DNA from: Brachionus plicatilis
Taxonomy: Eukaryota; Rotifera; Eurotatoria; Ploima; Brachionidae
NCBI GenBank assembly: GCA_010279815.1
Contig: QEOQ01000303.1
Location: forward strand, 1,631,281 to 1,695,280
Length of the DNA stretch: 64,000 nt
Direction: 5' to 3'
A model generated the notes under the pieces. It worked only from the letters and a program-made list of their open reading frames with translations, did no database searches and was not told the origin of the DNA. Made by a program: the position numbers and the translations under genes. Positions 48,833 through 61,394 of the stretch are shown piece by piece. Positions within the stretch are counted from its first letter, which is position 1. The number at the start of each line of letters is the position of its first letter.

Positions 48833-49613
48833 ACTGATTTGATACCGAAACTAAAATAAAAAACTAGAAGATCTTGATAGTAAGCATGTTAAATTTTAAC
48901 CATATTGATTATCAATTAATATATAAACACGAGTCCAAAAATTGAGCAACACATCAGGAATCACCCGTTATGATGAAAGGAATTCAAACATAAATATTTA
49001 ATATTTAAGGCTAATATGAAAACATTTAGGACAGTGTCAAATGATTTCACTCAATCCAGTTATACCATTTCTAAACAAGAATCATGATAGTTTCTAAAAG
49101 ACCCTTCTTGGTAAAATAAGAATACTTTCTCTGCTTTTTTTAAAATATTAAAAAAAAATTCATTCTCAAATTAAATTTTAAACTAAGCCTCAGCAGATGA
49201 GATTTGTTAGTTTCACTTTGCAAATTCTTTTTTTATTTTTTTATTTCGGTATTTTATTTTAAATTGCGCATTTTAATTTTTAAGAAATTCCGTATTTTAT
49301 TAGGGTATAATTGTGTTGCGTAATTGGATTAAATATATTAAGCTCAATCTATTTTAAAATTTTTATCTAGTGAATTTATTCTAAATCGTAGAGAAAAATT
49401 TTGTGTCATTTTATTTCTAATTATCATTCAACTTTTTTCGATTTTTTTTAGATATAAAACTTTCTATCATGTTTAGGTTTGATAATTTTTAATTATTGAT
49501 AATACTTTCAAGGCAGCATGCATAATAAAAATAATTTACGACAGCTTTTTAAACAGTTTCCTTGACAATTTATTCAATTTAAAACAAAATTAAAGTTTTA
49601 ATTTAAAAAAAAA
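48833..49613. other. Upstream region of the ARM-TIR-SAM gene
   Basis: AT-rich, no coding signal. The start context at 49614 is AAAAAAAAATG. Confidence 0.35.
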
Positions 49614-51401
49614 ATGTTTAGAGGTAGAAATTTATTATTCAAAGAAAACGACAAGAATTCATCGATTAACCAAGCAATCGAACTTCTTTCGGGTCTAAAT
49701 CCAGCTGAAATTATCTCTAGCTCCGAAGCAATCGATGCCTTAAATCTAATCAAAAACAGCCAAGTACAACCTAATTTTTTGCTCGAAAAAAAGCTAGATT
49801 CTGTCTTGAACAAAATTTTACTCGAGCTGTACCATTGTCGACCTTTTTTCCAGCTCCAAAATACCGATTCAAAAGCCTTACAAAGAGTTGATAAAGAATC
49901 TATTTTGGAAACATGCTTGGCCATTATCAACTATTCATCAATGAACTCGGTTAAATTCGCCAAAGAGTCTTTGATAAATGGCGGCCTACAGGCTCATTTG
50001 AATTTTCTTAAAGACACCAGCTTCCTTGATCAGACCAGAAATACCACTTTTACAAATATTGACAATTTAAAATTCAATCTAATAGACAATTTAATTCTAA
50101 ATGTTTATATTTACAGCAAAAACTGCGAAGAAAATCTTAACAAATGGACCGAACTGGACACAATGAGCACTTTAATTAAAATAGCTAAATTGGAGCCAAA
50201 CACTCAAATTCAAGTGTATCTGACCATTGCAAACATTGCCACCGACAAGCAAATAGAAGATTTTGCCGACATACCTGATATTGTCGGCCTTATTCAGAAA
50301 AAAATAAAAATAATTGCCGAAAGCTTTGCGGAAAAAAAATATGACCGATATCCAAGACAAATAATGGACGATAGCCAGATAATGGATGTTCTTGTCCACT
50401 GCATATCCGAGACAAACGGACTTAAATGTTCCCTGCTAGTGTTCTTGTCTGGACTGTACCGTCTATCAGTCAACAATAAAATCAGATCTAAAATTTATTT
50501 TGAAAATAATTTTAAAAAAAATTTAAAAATTATTTTGTTCGAAGGCAATGAAATAGAGACCAAACACTCTCTTAAACTATTTGCCCAGCTTTCATTTGAC
50601 ACTTCCATAGCAAGTGATTTGGCAAGTGATGCGCCAATAATGGACCTTCTGAAAAAAACACCAGCAAATGCCTTAAGTGAACAAATATTTTGGAATATCG
50701 ATCAAATTAAAACACTAAATTTGAAAAAAAAATCCAAAGCTGGTGAGCACATAATGATTAGCTACAATTCAGCATCACGCGACCTATGCTTGAAAATAAA
50801 GTCTAAATTTGAACAAGCTGGACTCAAGGTTTGGATAGATGTGGAAAATATTCACGGCTCGTGTCTAGAATCAATGGCCCAGGCCATTGAAACCAGTTAT
50901 TGTGTTCTAATTTGTCTTACTGAAAAGTACAGACAATCAATTAATTGTCAATCCGAAGCGCTGTACGCGTTTAGGCTCAATAAACCTATTGTGCCATTGA
51001 TAATGCAAAAAGGCTACGAAAATGTGAAAGGATGGCTCGGACTGATAATAAGTGACAAAATATTTATTAACTTTACCAAGTATACTTTTGACGAATGCAT
51101 GAAGCGAGTTTGGAAAGAGATTCAAAATGTAAAAGCTGAACCAGTGCTGAAATTGGAAGAAAAAGGTGTACCAGTTGAAAAATGGAATGAAGGACAAGTC
51201 AAAGAGTGGTTTCAAGTAAATGGTCTGAATGAGAGTATACGGAATTTTTTTGAGCCGTGTAATGGTGTCATTCTAAAGCAAATTTATGAAATGAGACGTG
51301 ATGCACCCGAATTTTTTTACCAAAGCTTTCGCGGCCTAAATTTGGACATGAATTCAATTTTAAATTTTACACATAAATTAAAAGCTATTTTTGAGTCTTG
51401 A
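49614..51401 (+). CDS. ARM-TIR-SAM protein
   Basis: A single uninterrupted frame of 595 residues. Residues about 60-370 are helical and Leu/Ile-rich, in armadillo-like repeats (NTQIQVYLTIANIATDKQ, KHSLKLFAQLSFDTS). The TIR domain is at about 377-505: GEHIMISYNSASRDLC (strand A and box 1), AGLKVWIDVENIHGS (BB-loop region), YCVLICLTEKY and Glu448 in NCQSEALYAFR, the position of the catalytic glutamate of TIR NADases such as SARM1. A SAM domain (about 519-593) follows: VEKWNEGQVKEWF..NGL. SARM1 has the same parts in a different order (ARM-SAM-SAM-TIR). A cytoplasmic, self-associating NAD-cleaving or signalling protein is plausible but inferred. It is intronless, unlike its neighbours. Confidence 0.9.
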   Translation: MFRGRNLLFKENDKNSSINQAIELLSGLNPAEIISSSEAIDALNLIKNSQVQPNFLLEKKLDSVLNKILLELYHCRPFFQLQNTDSKALQRVDKESILETCLAIINYSSMNSVKFAKESLINGGLQAHLNFLKDTSFLDQTRNTTFTNIDNLKFNLIDNLILNVYIYSKNCEENLNKWTELDTMSTLIKIAKLEPNTQIQVYLTIANIATDKQIEDFADIPDIVGLIQKKIKIIAESFAEKKYDRYPRQIMDDSQIMDVLVHCISETNGLKCSLLVFLSGLYRLSVNNKIRSKIYFENNFKKNLKIILFEGNEIETKHSLKLFAQLSFDTSIASDLASDAPIMDLLKKTPANALSEQIFWNIDQIKTLNLKKKSKAGEHIMISYNSASRDLCLKIKSKFEQAGLKVWIDVENIHGSCLESMAQAIETSYCVLICLTEKYRQSINCQSEALYAFRLNKPIVPLIMQKGYENVKGWLGLIISDKIFINFTKYTFDECMKRVWKEIQNVKAEPVLKLEEKGVPVEKWNEGQVKEWFQVNGLNESIRNFFEPCNGVILKQIYEMRRDAPEFFYQSFRGLNLDMNSILNFTHKLKAIFES

Positions 51402-51413
51402 TGATTTATTTTA

Positions 51414-52770
51414 TTAAACAATATTGACACTTGTTCTTGGGAGATTGTTTTTTATTAGATAAGAAATTGTTTGAGCATTAAATAAACCATTTTGATTTTT
51501 ATTTGGCTTTGATTGAACCACTACAATGTCTTTGTCGCTGACAATTTGTACAAAAAAAGCGCCTTCCTTTCGATTAGTTTTAAATCGGTTATTCTTGGCG
51601 TCATGGTTTAACTTGGCACTAACCACCAGGCTAACTAAACAATTTAAAAATTCAACGCCATTTATCACCAGGCCGATTATTAGCAGAATGTCTTTGTCTT
51701 CTTTTTGAAATATTTTACCCAGTGTGGTGTGATTGACTAAACCAAATCTTAAAAATTGCATGTTTACCACCGAAGCTATTAGTGTCATTGAGTTAGAGGC
51801 TGCGAAACAAAGAATCTTGAGGAAAAATAAAAATAAAATTTTTGGACTTTGAAATTTATAAAATAATCAAATCTCAAACAATAAATTCGGATAAATTTTT
51901 TCAAAAAAATATAAAAAATTTAATACTTAATACTTTTCAAAAAATATAAAATTTTTTTGACATTTTGGATTAAATAAATTATTGTGGTAATTCAGTGATA
52001 GCTGTAATAAGAAACAATGTCAGGAGTTACTGAATTATTTTATTTGTAAAATGAAAATTTAATTATTAAATTTTTTATTCAGATTATTATTGTTACATTT
52101 AAAATATTTAAAAATAATATTTCTTTATGTCTATCTTTTATTTTAATTTTTTGTGACTCTTTTTTCATTTTTATGATATGTTTTTTGAAATAGATAAAAT
52201 TTTCCCTTTTGATTTTCTAGTGCTTTATTCTAATTATTAAAAACTGGAGTTTGACCATTTACATCTACAGACTTAATGCTTTGTATAATTTTACATTGTA
52301 TTTTACCTGACGCTAAAAGCATTTAATGTAAAAATTGTATTTTTCATGCAAAAATAATTTTGTAATCAATTTTTTAGTACTTTCAGTTTAATTAAAAATT
52401 AAAAAAAAAGCTCTTTTGTCTTAATTCCTCGTTTTTGGTTGAAATATTTTTGTTAAAAACAAAATTTTAGACTAATTTGAGTGGGATTTGAATTTTTTAA
52501 TGGAGGATAATACTTACCGTGTATTGAGATCGTTGTTTACACATGGTTAGACCACAAACACCACACATAATGTACTTGAATGCAAATTTTCTAGTCATCA
52601 AGATTATTTATAGTTTATCTTACCAAAATACCAGACCAAATCGGAGATATGTTATGTGCCATCCAAACCAAGGTGCGAATGCTAGACATTATTCCTATGA
52701 TAATATTTGTCAATCCGAGGAAAATGTGAACCGATGAGATTATGATCACAAAAATAATTTTACCCAACAT
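51414..52770 (-). CDS. Tetraspan membrane protein, CD20/MS4A-like
   Basis: Three exons, 52770-52624, 52574-52518 and 51815-51414, join in frame and give 201 residues. Exon 1 has a first membrane segment, FVIIISSVHIFLGLTNIIIG, then WMAHNISPIWSG. Exon 2 gives YIMCGVCGLTMCKQRSQYT. Exon 3 has two more hydrophobic helices (SMTLIASVVNMQFL and LLIIGLVINGVEFLNCLVSL). The spacing G..N...G, W.G..Y...G..G and S..L.A.S resembles the MS4A/TMEM176 family. Similarity is by pattern only. The 702-bp second intron is long for this region. It converges tail to tail with the ARM-TIR-SAM gene, with only 12 bp between the stops. Confidence 0.65.
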
Positions 52771-53593
52771 TTGAGTAAGAGAAAAACTAAAATCGATTTC
52801 TATTCCCTATTTTGCTACAATTAAAAACAAAATTAATAACAACTATTGCTTAAATATTAATAACTTCGAGCCAAAAAATATATCTAACAATGATAATAAT
52901 CAGCATTTTGATTCTAAAATGCATTTATCATCATTTTTGTGATATTTTCTGTTAAATGACGAAAGAAAATTATTAATTTCTACAAGGTATCCGGTAAATA
53001 AAGCATTAATATCTAAAATGTTTTATTTGATTAATATAAGAAAAAATTTCGAACCTGATTTTATTTCTTAGATTTAATTTTCTCAGTCAATAAAAAAAAT
53101 TGCCTAGTTAAATTTCGCAGTTGCAAAAACAATCAAAAAAATTTAATTGATTTATAATCTAAAATGTAAATTGTTTGAATTTTTTATTAAAATAAAATAT
53201 TTTAGAGCTTTACCGAAAATTGAAATAAAAATTAAAAATAATTAAAGTTCAAAATTTCAAAATATTCCCAAATTTCATGCTAAAATATTTGACACAAGTG
53301 ATTAATGTCGCCTTGTTTTCAAAAAATAGAAAATTTTCGGCTAATTCATCAAAGAATTTCATGATTAATTCGCAAGCTGAATTTTCGATTAAATTATCTT
53401 ATAAACTCTTAGTTGTTAGGATTAAAATCTTTTGCAAAATTTCGGTTTTTGTTATTTTTGACTAAATATTTGTTTTTTTTCTTTTTCAAATAGTGAACTT
53501 TATTAACAACTGTAAACAACAATAGGCTTTTAAAATAAAAAAAGTTAAGAAAGCCAATGATAGCTTAAGTTTATGATTCAATTTTTAATTAAA
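52771..53593. other. Spacer
   Basis: AT-rich; no gene recognised. It should hold the promoter of the tetraspan gene and the 3' end of the unidentified gene to the right. Confidence 0.35.
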
Positions 53594-54251
53594 TTAAAGC
53601 AAATGAATTTCTAGGGCAATTTGATTACGATCCCGGCGAAATTTTAATTCAGGATCATTTTCCGAGAAGAAAAAAATTTTATTTGACACAATTAAAAGGC
53701 CATATTTATACCATGTTCCTTTTTTTGAAATAGATAATTTAACTTGAATAATCACTTAAAGTTGGTATTTTTTTTACGTTGAGTTTTTCTTTTTTAGTGA
53801 ACCATTTTTTTTTATTTTTAGAGTTGTTGCTAGACGAGTTTTATTGCTATCAAAAAAATTTAATAAAACATATTTTTAAAATCACGAATAAAATAGAGAG
53901 CTACTTACTTTTTAATAAATTATTTAATTGATTGAAATGAAAACTGGCTTTAAATTGAAAAAAAAAATTTACTTGGAAAAATCGATAAATCTTAATCACA
54001 AAATCTTAATTGATTCCTAATTTAAATTTGGAAAAAACTTCCAAGCAGTTAATTAAACTCTGTATCATAGCCCTATTGTTCATTGTTCCATGTTTCATAA
54101 TTCTAGATCCAAAAAAAGATTTGTAAGCCTAAATCTTTTACTTAAATCTGATTTCATGTTCGTGATGAAGATTTAAAGAAAGATGATTTGCGCCAGATTG
54201 CACTTTCCATCTCAGCTCTGAAAGATCAAAGCATTTATCTAAATCGATAAA
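53594..54251 (-). CDS. Three exons of an unidentified gene, 5' part uncertain
   Basis: Exons 54251-54142 and 54102-54039 join in phase 2 with good splice sites and read FIDLDKCFDLSELRWKVQSG, then HLSLNLHHEHEIRFK and HGTMNNRAMIQSLINCLE. The terminal exon starts at 53754 or 53742 and ends with TAA at 53594. It reads KGTWYKYGLLIVSNKIFFFS, then ENDPELKFRRDRNQIALEIH. The alternating hydrophobic strands of the last exon look like a PH- or PTB-type beta sandwich, but I cannot name a family. The link between the second and terminal exon needs another exon or a shifted splice site, since phases do not match. Further exons may lie at 55757-55710 (MHSMSIPLCDSQRFYE) and 55160-55010. Confidence 0.45.
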
Positions 54252-55757
54252 CTAAAAAAATATAATTTTTATTTTAGACAAATATTATTTGCCTACTAGA
54301 ATGTAATTCCTCAAAAATTAGCAATTATAATAATGGAAATCTAAAAAGCCACTTGAAAATAGATTATCTTATTTTTAATTTAGTTGCAATCAGTCAATTT
54401 TACATTTAAAGTGAGTTGAGCTTATTTTCAGAAATTTCACTTTTTTACATCAAATTATTATCAAAATTTTAAATTTCTAATTCGAATTTTTTTTAAGTAA
54501 ATATTTAGCAATTTTTATAAACATGGTTATTTTCAAATTTTTCTACTGAAACAAAACATATTTATCGACTAAAGAATTATTTTATCTTGAAAATTTAAAT
54601 ACAAAAAGTCTGACAACATTATTTTAATTAATATATCTGCTTTTTAAAAAATAAATTATTAGATAAATTATTAAAAAATAAATAAATTAAGGTTTATTTC
54701 AAATTTTTAAATTGTTTTACTGATAAATAAATTTCCCAGTGTTGAAAAATACGTATACCAGAAAGGGTGTACACTTGATGTCTCTGAATTTAAGGAAAAA
54801 AGAAAAAAGATAAGTTTCTATGTTACAGATTCAAAATTGAATTCAAATTTAATAACATGGTTCAAATTTTATTATTTTTAAATAAATGGCAATAATTTTT
54901 ATGATGCAAATTCAGAAAATTTTAATTAAAAAAAATTCAATCAATATTCTTAGTTATAAAATATAACTTTGACATCAGTATTCTAAATTTTTAGCATTAA
55001 AAATAATATCAGCTACAGCAGAAGACATGCTGAGCAAGACTAGATGTCTCTCTATGGTAGCTGTCTATTTTTAAATTAAAAAAAATTAAATATGATTAAC
55101 ATCTTCTCTTTCTTTCTATTCCGTTGCGTGTATCTATCTTGCTGGCGTTTGAATCTATTTTTCAATTGGGTACTTATTATTTCAGCCCAAAGAAGTAGAA
55201 AAACATAAAAAAGATAATCAGAAAAAAAAACTCTTAAAACAAAAAATTAATTTAAAATTTTTAAAAAATGTTAAATTTCCCATAAAATTTATCATACATG
55301 ATTTGAATAAAAAATAGCTCTCATATTGCTTTGTATTTGAACTTTTAAAAAGAAAAAACTATTAAAATTGAACATTCCATTATAAATAACAGAGTTGGTC
55401 AAAATTCAAAGTCAAATCTGATTTTTACTTTTTGTTTTTTTATTAAGTCATAAGAAGTCTTGAAAAAACAGATCGAATTAAAAATCTCCTAAATAGAAAT
55501 GCAGAAATATTAAAAGTATGGATTAGATATAATTTTTCTTTTAATTGCAAAATAATTAAAAAATTTATTAGAACAATTTTTTTCTGTGATGTGGCTCTAA
55601 ATTCACGATAAAATGACAAAATAATTGACGAATTTTATATCTTTTCGATTCTTCTTTTGGCTGAGAAGAATTTCCAAACAGATTCTGTTTTTCTTCGGCA
55701 GTTTTTTACTTCGTAAAATCTTTGAGAGTCACAAAGAGGAATAGACATAGAGTGCAT

Positions 55758-56831
55758 TCTTGAAGCAATCCTGTTTTGATTTCAAAATCAAGAATTAAAA
55801 TGCCAAAAATATTAAATAAATTTGCCCAAATTTTAATTAATCCAACAAGAATTAAAATTAAAACTTAATAATTTTTATTTGTAAATTCAATTTTTTATTT
55901 AGAAATGGTCTCCCATCACTATATTTATTCGGTTTTTCTCTAACATATCAGTTCCATAATCAAAATTGAGGCTATTAGAAATTTAAGTTAATTTTAGGTC
56001 TTGGGATGTAACATTTTAGAAGGAGTATCATAATTCGGTTTTAAATTCGAATAATTTTAATCGATTTAATTATTTTATAAATTTTATTTTGCATGTAGAA
56101 ACCTTTATGAAAAAATTAATCGAATATTTAAATAAATTTTTTTTAAATAAAATTTTAGATTGAAATTGTTGCTTAATATTTTTTAATTGGAAATAAATGA
56201 AAATTTGAGCAGTTTATTTAAGTTTACAATTAACCTTTAGTCTCTATTTTTATATTTTTAAGTCCGGACTTGGACTTTAATTTGAGACTTTTTAAGAACT
56301 TTTGTTTTAAAAATCTATTAAAAACTTAGACTCTATAATTGTAATCAAAATGTGAAAAATTAACTTTACTCAATTTGCAGCATGCCAATTGCTAAAAGAA
56401 GATTTTTTTTCTAGATGCGACTTAAAAAAGGCGTTTTTTTTTAACTGAAATTACTTAAGAATATTATGGTATAACTATCTACCCTTTAAATTAAATAAAA
56501 ATAAACTATTCAGTCAAATTTTTACTATTTAGAAACTTAAAATTTATATTAATTTTATTTACTTATATTTAGTTAACTTTTTTGCATTAAAGTCATTTTT
56601 ATATTCATCTAGGAAAATTGGTGAAAAATCAGTAATTTTAGTTAATGAATTAGCACACGCCCTTAAAAAATAAATTATTTTTTATTGTGTTGGATATTTT
56701 TTCTTTAATTAGATTTTTTTATTTAATTTTTAATTTAATGAATTAGATTTCTTTTCATTAAAATTAGCAGTGAGGAAAATTATGAGTCATACAAGATTAA
56801 ATTAAAAAATTTGATAATTACAAAAAATCAT
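55758..56831. other. Spacer
   Basis: No gene recognised. A GACTT-family fragment (AGTCCGGACTTGGACTTTAA) lies at about 56262-56310. Confidence 0.35.
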
Positions 56832-57623
56832 AATACCGTAAACCCTTGCGCATAGGCGCAGCAGTTAATACCTGCCCTGCCACTACCGCAATGCGGCTAA
56901 TCCCAGTCATTTCATGTTAAAAAAAATTAAAATTGAATAAAAAAGATTTTTCGCGCCTAAGACAGGATCCGGTAATTACCATGTGGTAAACCCAAGAATT
57001 TGTCGTTTTACCGCACCATAAACTGATTCATAACCACGAAAAAAAAAATTAAAATAAGCATTTAAATGCCGTTATAGGTCGATTTTAATTTATTAAAATT
57101 TCGAAACAACCGCATGCGGTAAAATTAAGTTTTTAAGGAAAAAAAAAACATTTTTTAAAAAGAGAAAAAAATTTAAAAAAGTTGGTTTTGCAATTTTTCT
57201 TTTTTCTTTTTTTTACTATTTTGAAATATTAACATTTGAATAGTAAATTTTTTTAATTTTTAAAATGCTAATACTTGAAAACTCTATTTCTGATACATCA
57301 TCAGCCTCGAGTAATTCTTAGAAACTTAATTTTACCGCATGCGGTTGTTTCGAAACTTTAATAAATTAAAATCGACCTATAACGGCATTTAAATGCTTAT
57401 TTTAATTTTTTTTTTCGCGGTTATGAATCAGTTTATGGTGCGGTAAAACGACAAATTCTTGGGTTTACCACATGGTAATTACCGGATCCTGTCTTAGGCG
57501 CGAAAAATCTTTTTTATTCAATTTTAATTTTTTTTAACATGAAATGACTGGGATTAGCCGCATTGCGGTAGTGGCAGGGCTAGGTATTAACTGCTGCGCC
57601 TATGCGCGAGGGTTTACGGTATT
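56832..57623. mobile_element. Large foldback element with about 300-bp arms
   Basis: The left arm starts AATACCGTAAACCCTTGCGC and passes GGCGCAGCAGTTAATACCTG, GCGCGCCTAAGACAGG-type sequence, GGTAAACCCAAGAATTTGTC and CGCATGCGGTAAAATTAAG. The right arm is its near-exact inverse, ending GCGCGAGGGTTTACGGTATT. Arms are about 295-300 bp with a loop of about 190 bp. The arms are markedly richer in GC than the surroundings. No open frame of note and no target duplication I can fix, so the class is unknown. Confidence 0.85.
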
Positions 57624-57856
57624 TAGCCAATTTAGGTCCTTTTCTAAAAAAATTATTTGATAATATTAAAATCATTTTTTAAATGTTTAGAAAGAAAGAA
57701 GAATTAATTTAAATATTCAAATAATAAATTTATTTTTTAAATTTTTATTTAAAAAAAAAAGTGTAGCCTTATAAAAAAAATTCTGATCTTTACACTATAA
57801 ATAATTTTTTTATATTTTTCAAATTTTCAAATAAAAAAAATATCCAAAAAAATGAT

Positions 57857-59568
57857 TTATAAATAAGAAGTATGATTATCTTTTACAATCCAGAAACTGT
57901 CTATTACTTTTCCATCCTAAATAACAAAAAAAATTGAATATTTTTGAATTTAAATTAAATCAAAAATACCTTTTCATCAGAAACTTGTTCAAAATACAAA
58001 TGAGTATTGTTAAAAGCCTGCATTCTAGTGTAACCATAATCATTTGCTCTGAATGCACAATAGTCTTTTTGAGGACCAAAACCATCATGGTCCTCTTTAC
58101 ATCCAGCACTTCCAGTGACTATATGAATTGGAGCTTTTGGGTTTGTGTAAGGTTTTTCATAACTTCCATTTAGAACTTGGTAATTGTAAATAGGCCAGAG
58201 CCTTTCGTAAGAATGTTCATGCGCCCATAGTTCAACTTTACAAATAATTTGAATTATTTAATTAAAATAATCAAAAACAATTATCTACCATCCACGCCAT
58301 TTTTATAAAACAATTCTTCCAGACCAAAAGTCTTGACAAAAGGCATTCCATTCCTAACTCTGTCATCAAATTTAGTACAATCATCTTTATCCGCATTTGT
58401 GCAATACATTGGCCTATGGCCCATAGTAATTATCCCTTATTAATTTCAAAATAAAAAATATTTCTAAATAAAATCAGAAATTACAAGGTCGCATAGCTCT
58501 GTTCTCTGGCAAATTGGCGATCTTAAGAAAAAATTAATCTAAAATTTTTTAAGTTATAAAAATACTCTAAGATCTTCTTCTATCCATTTGTATTGATTAA
58601 CTATTTGCTTAAGACCATAGTTAATAAAGTAGTATAATTCTGTGCTAAACGAAATTATATGAACAGGACCGATATTAATACTATAGAAAAGATTATTATC
58701 TCCTCCAAATTTTGTACCATCGCCATTTGGCATGCTAAATTTGTTCACGTAATTTGAAAAGTTATAATGCCATTCGTGATTTCCTGGACAGGTCATATAC
58801 GGAACATAAGCAGCAATAGGTTGAATTTGATTCAAAAAAGCATCTCCTACTCGAGCATTATCCTTCAAAATTTTCAGAAAATTTTAATTTATTAAAAAGG
58901 ACTATAAAATTGTACAGTGGCCATGTCATAGGCAAAGTCACCAACGTGCAAAATTGCATCATAAAAACCTAGCATTGTTTCGTCTTGTAATCTTGGTAGT
59001 GATTGAGCATTTTCATTTCCCAAGTCACCAAATATTGCAAATCTTGGAGACCATTTGGTACCATCGGGCATTGCAGTAAAATAAAATATATCTGACCATC
59101 CATATTTTGGCGATCCACAATGGTACTCTTAGGTTTAATACATAATTAGAAAGAAAATTTTTTATCAAATAATTTTTTATATAAGTTACTGTAAGATTTT
59201 CCAGGGGTAAGTTTTTCCAAGACAACTCTGTGAACAGTCATATTGCGTCTCAAAAATCCACCATCAACAAAAATACTAGAAGTTCCGGAAACACTTGAAT
59301 CTATTTTGTCAATTCCATATTCTACTACACTTTCAGGGACTGGACTCATAGTTACCCATGTAACAACCATCTGATCTGGCCTCGCTGTAATTACATAATA
59401 ATTAGATATTTATTTTTTAATATTTAATTTATTACCTCCGTATGATAAATGTACTTGTTCTGGTTGATAATACACTTCATTTAAAATTTCAGTGTCTCCT
59501 AAATTCAAATAACCATCTGTTATGCTTAAACAAATAACCAACGATGATAAAAAATTCCAATGGATCAT
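57857..59568 (-). CDS. Purple acid phosphatase (ACP7-like), copy 2
   Basis: Eight exons on the minus strand, 59568-59436, 59384-59190, 59127-58916, 58862-58566, 58521-58485, 58435-58289, 58235-57970 and 57916-57857, have the same lengths as copy 1 and give 448 residues. A signal peptide, the Fn3-like domain and all metal-binding blocks (GDLG, GDFAYD, PGNHEW, TMGHRPMYC, AHEHSYERLWP) are present. Intron 1 has a normal GT donor. Exons 1-4 and introns 1-3 are almost identical to copy 1 at the DNA level, but exons 6-8 differ at many synonymous sites. The two copies are inverted and about 39.6 kb apart. It should be the fully functional copy. Confidence 0.93.
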
Positions 59569-60179
59569 TTTTGTTTTTTTTAAAAAATGAAGTTTAATTT
59601 TTTAATAATTTTTTTTATGCACTTTTTATTTGATCATATGATTTGCCATGTGACTATTTTTTTGGCTTAAAATACTTTTAATTTCTTTCAATCTAATTTT
59701 TTTAATTTCACTTTTATAACATTCATTCACGAGCTACTGAAGAATTTATTTTCAACATAACCAAATAAAGATTCATAACTGCACACGCGAATTTCGTTAA
59801 TTTAAGCTGAATTTCGTAATGCAAAATTTTCATGATATTAGAATGATCAAAAGCAACCAAATAATATTGAAAAAAATGTCTTGGTTTTTTCGGAGTCATT
59901 TTAAGATTTCATCCCAGGGGTTTGTTTTTTTTTCGAAGTTGTGAATTTCTTTATAAATAGCTACTAACTTTTTCAAAGTTAAAATTAAAAATAAAAATAA
60001 AATCCAAAATAGTCCTAAATGTTTGATACACGTTTTTTACCTTCATATAATTAATTTAATTAATTTAATCTTTAATTACCTTATTTAATAAATCAAATCA
60101 ATAGTCAAATTAAAATCTAATTGATTTTTAATATTTTGTATTTTTGGTCTATGAAAAAAGGGCCTAAAGTCACAGGTGA
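59569..60179. other. Upstream flank of phosphatase copy 2
   Basis: AT-rich, no gene recognised. Confidence 0.35.
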
Positions 60180-60925
60180 CCAGTTGGTCACATATTAACG
60201 GATGTAGAATAAAAAATGGCCTAGAATAAATATTTTATTAAAAATTTTTTTTCTAATTTACAACTGAACAATCCTATTCTGAAAAAATAAAATCAGTTAA
60301 GGTATTGAACTACATGACGACGTATGATATCGAGCCTAAAGCGAACAGTCTTGACATGGTCGTGTACAACCTTTGAGTCCATATTGGTCAGGCAAGTAGG
60401 AATTTTGTTTTCGATTTGCTTAAGATTTTTGGCCTTTCAATCACCCTCAAAAACTTAAGCTTTCAAATTTCCCCACAAATCTGACCAAAAAACATTATTG
60501 CCATCCCGATAATATTCTTTAATCATTAGCTCAAGTCGTTTCTTAATACACAATAGAAGGTAGAAATGTTGACCAGATTTATATTTGAAATAGGCTCTAA
60601 GTTTAGCAACTATTAGTTTCGTTGCAATTTTAGCAGGTCTACCACTTCCTTTTTTTCTCTTTAAAGTACTTTGCTAAAAGTTGTACAAATCTTTTATGAT
60701 GGTGCCGTACATTTTTTACAAACAACTTATCGAAAATTCAACTCTATGATGATTAAAATTATATCTATGATATAATTTTTATTTATTTTAAAAGCTAGGA
60801 TCAGTATCTGATTTTAAATTTTGAAAAAAAACTGAGAAAAGTCTTGTCCACTCTTACAGCAAATTAAACAAAACTTTTGTGCCATTTTTTATTCTACACC
60901 CGTTATGTAGCCAGTTCCCCTCACC
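60180..60925 (-). mobile_element. Decayed DNA transposon with TAACGGRTGTAGAATAAAAAATGGC ends
   Basis: Left TTAACGGATGTAGAATAAAA (60195-60220) is matched at 60880-60906 by the inverse TTTTATTCTACACCCGTTAT. Outside these, CCAGTTGG and ACTGGC words extend the repeats. The interior on the minus strand has broken frames with KRKKGSGRPAKIATKLIVAK, which resembles the helix-turn-helix linker (GRP) of Tc1/mariner-like transposases, and WSDLWGNLKA. Stops interrupt it throughout, so it is inactive. Confidence 0.55.
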
Positions 60926-61265
60926 CAAAATATTTCCGGATGTGTAAAAACATCCAAAGCTGACATTAATCAATCCAGCAAAAAGGATAAAAGTTGAGCA
61001 AGAAATCATATTAAATTTTATTAAATGAAATGGCTCAAGTTTAAAACGAAGTTTGGTATAGAAGAGTTGTCAATAAAAAAGAGCTTACTTTTTGAGAAAA
61101 ACTAGCTTGAAAAATTTATATTACCGTTTCCAATTAAAAAATTATTATTTTAAAAAAGTAACTTGAATAAATCTTTAATTTTTGACTATCAACATTTTTT
61201 ATTTTTTTTTTTCAATTTTAAATAATCAAATAATCTGGATTATTATTGCGCTTAGCCTTTAAGAT

Positions 61266-61272
61266 AATTAAC

Positions 61273-61329
<57 letters not shown>

Positions 61330-61365
61330 TATTTATTTCAGTGAACGCCTGGATGGCGATGTTAA
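61266..61365 (-). repeat. (ATT)n microsatellite grown from a type B retro-tail
   Basis: On the minus strand the sequence is AACATCGCCATCCAGGCGTT, CACTGAAATAAATAAATAAT, then about 19 AAT units. The first part matches the 3' end of the element at 45731-46443, including the CGCC/GGCG hairpin. The microsatellite is the extended tail. Confidence 0.75.
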
Positions 61366-61394
61366 GAAAATATTAAAATATTATCCGAATTTAG

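Noticed and set aside
51526..51708. Plus-strand frame over the tetraspan gene
   Set aside because: Antisense shadow of exon 3; the minus-strand frame has membrane helices and matching splice phases.
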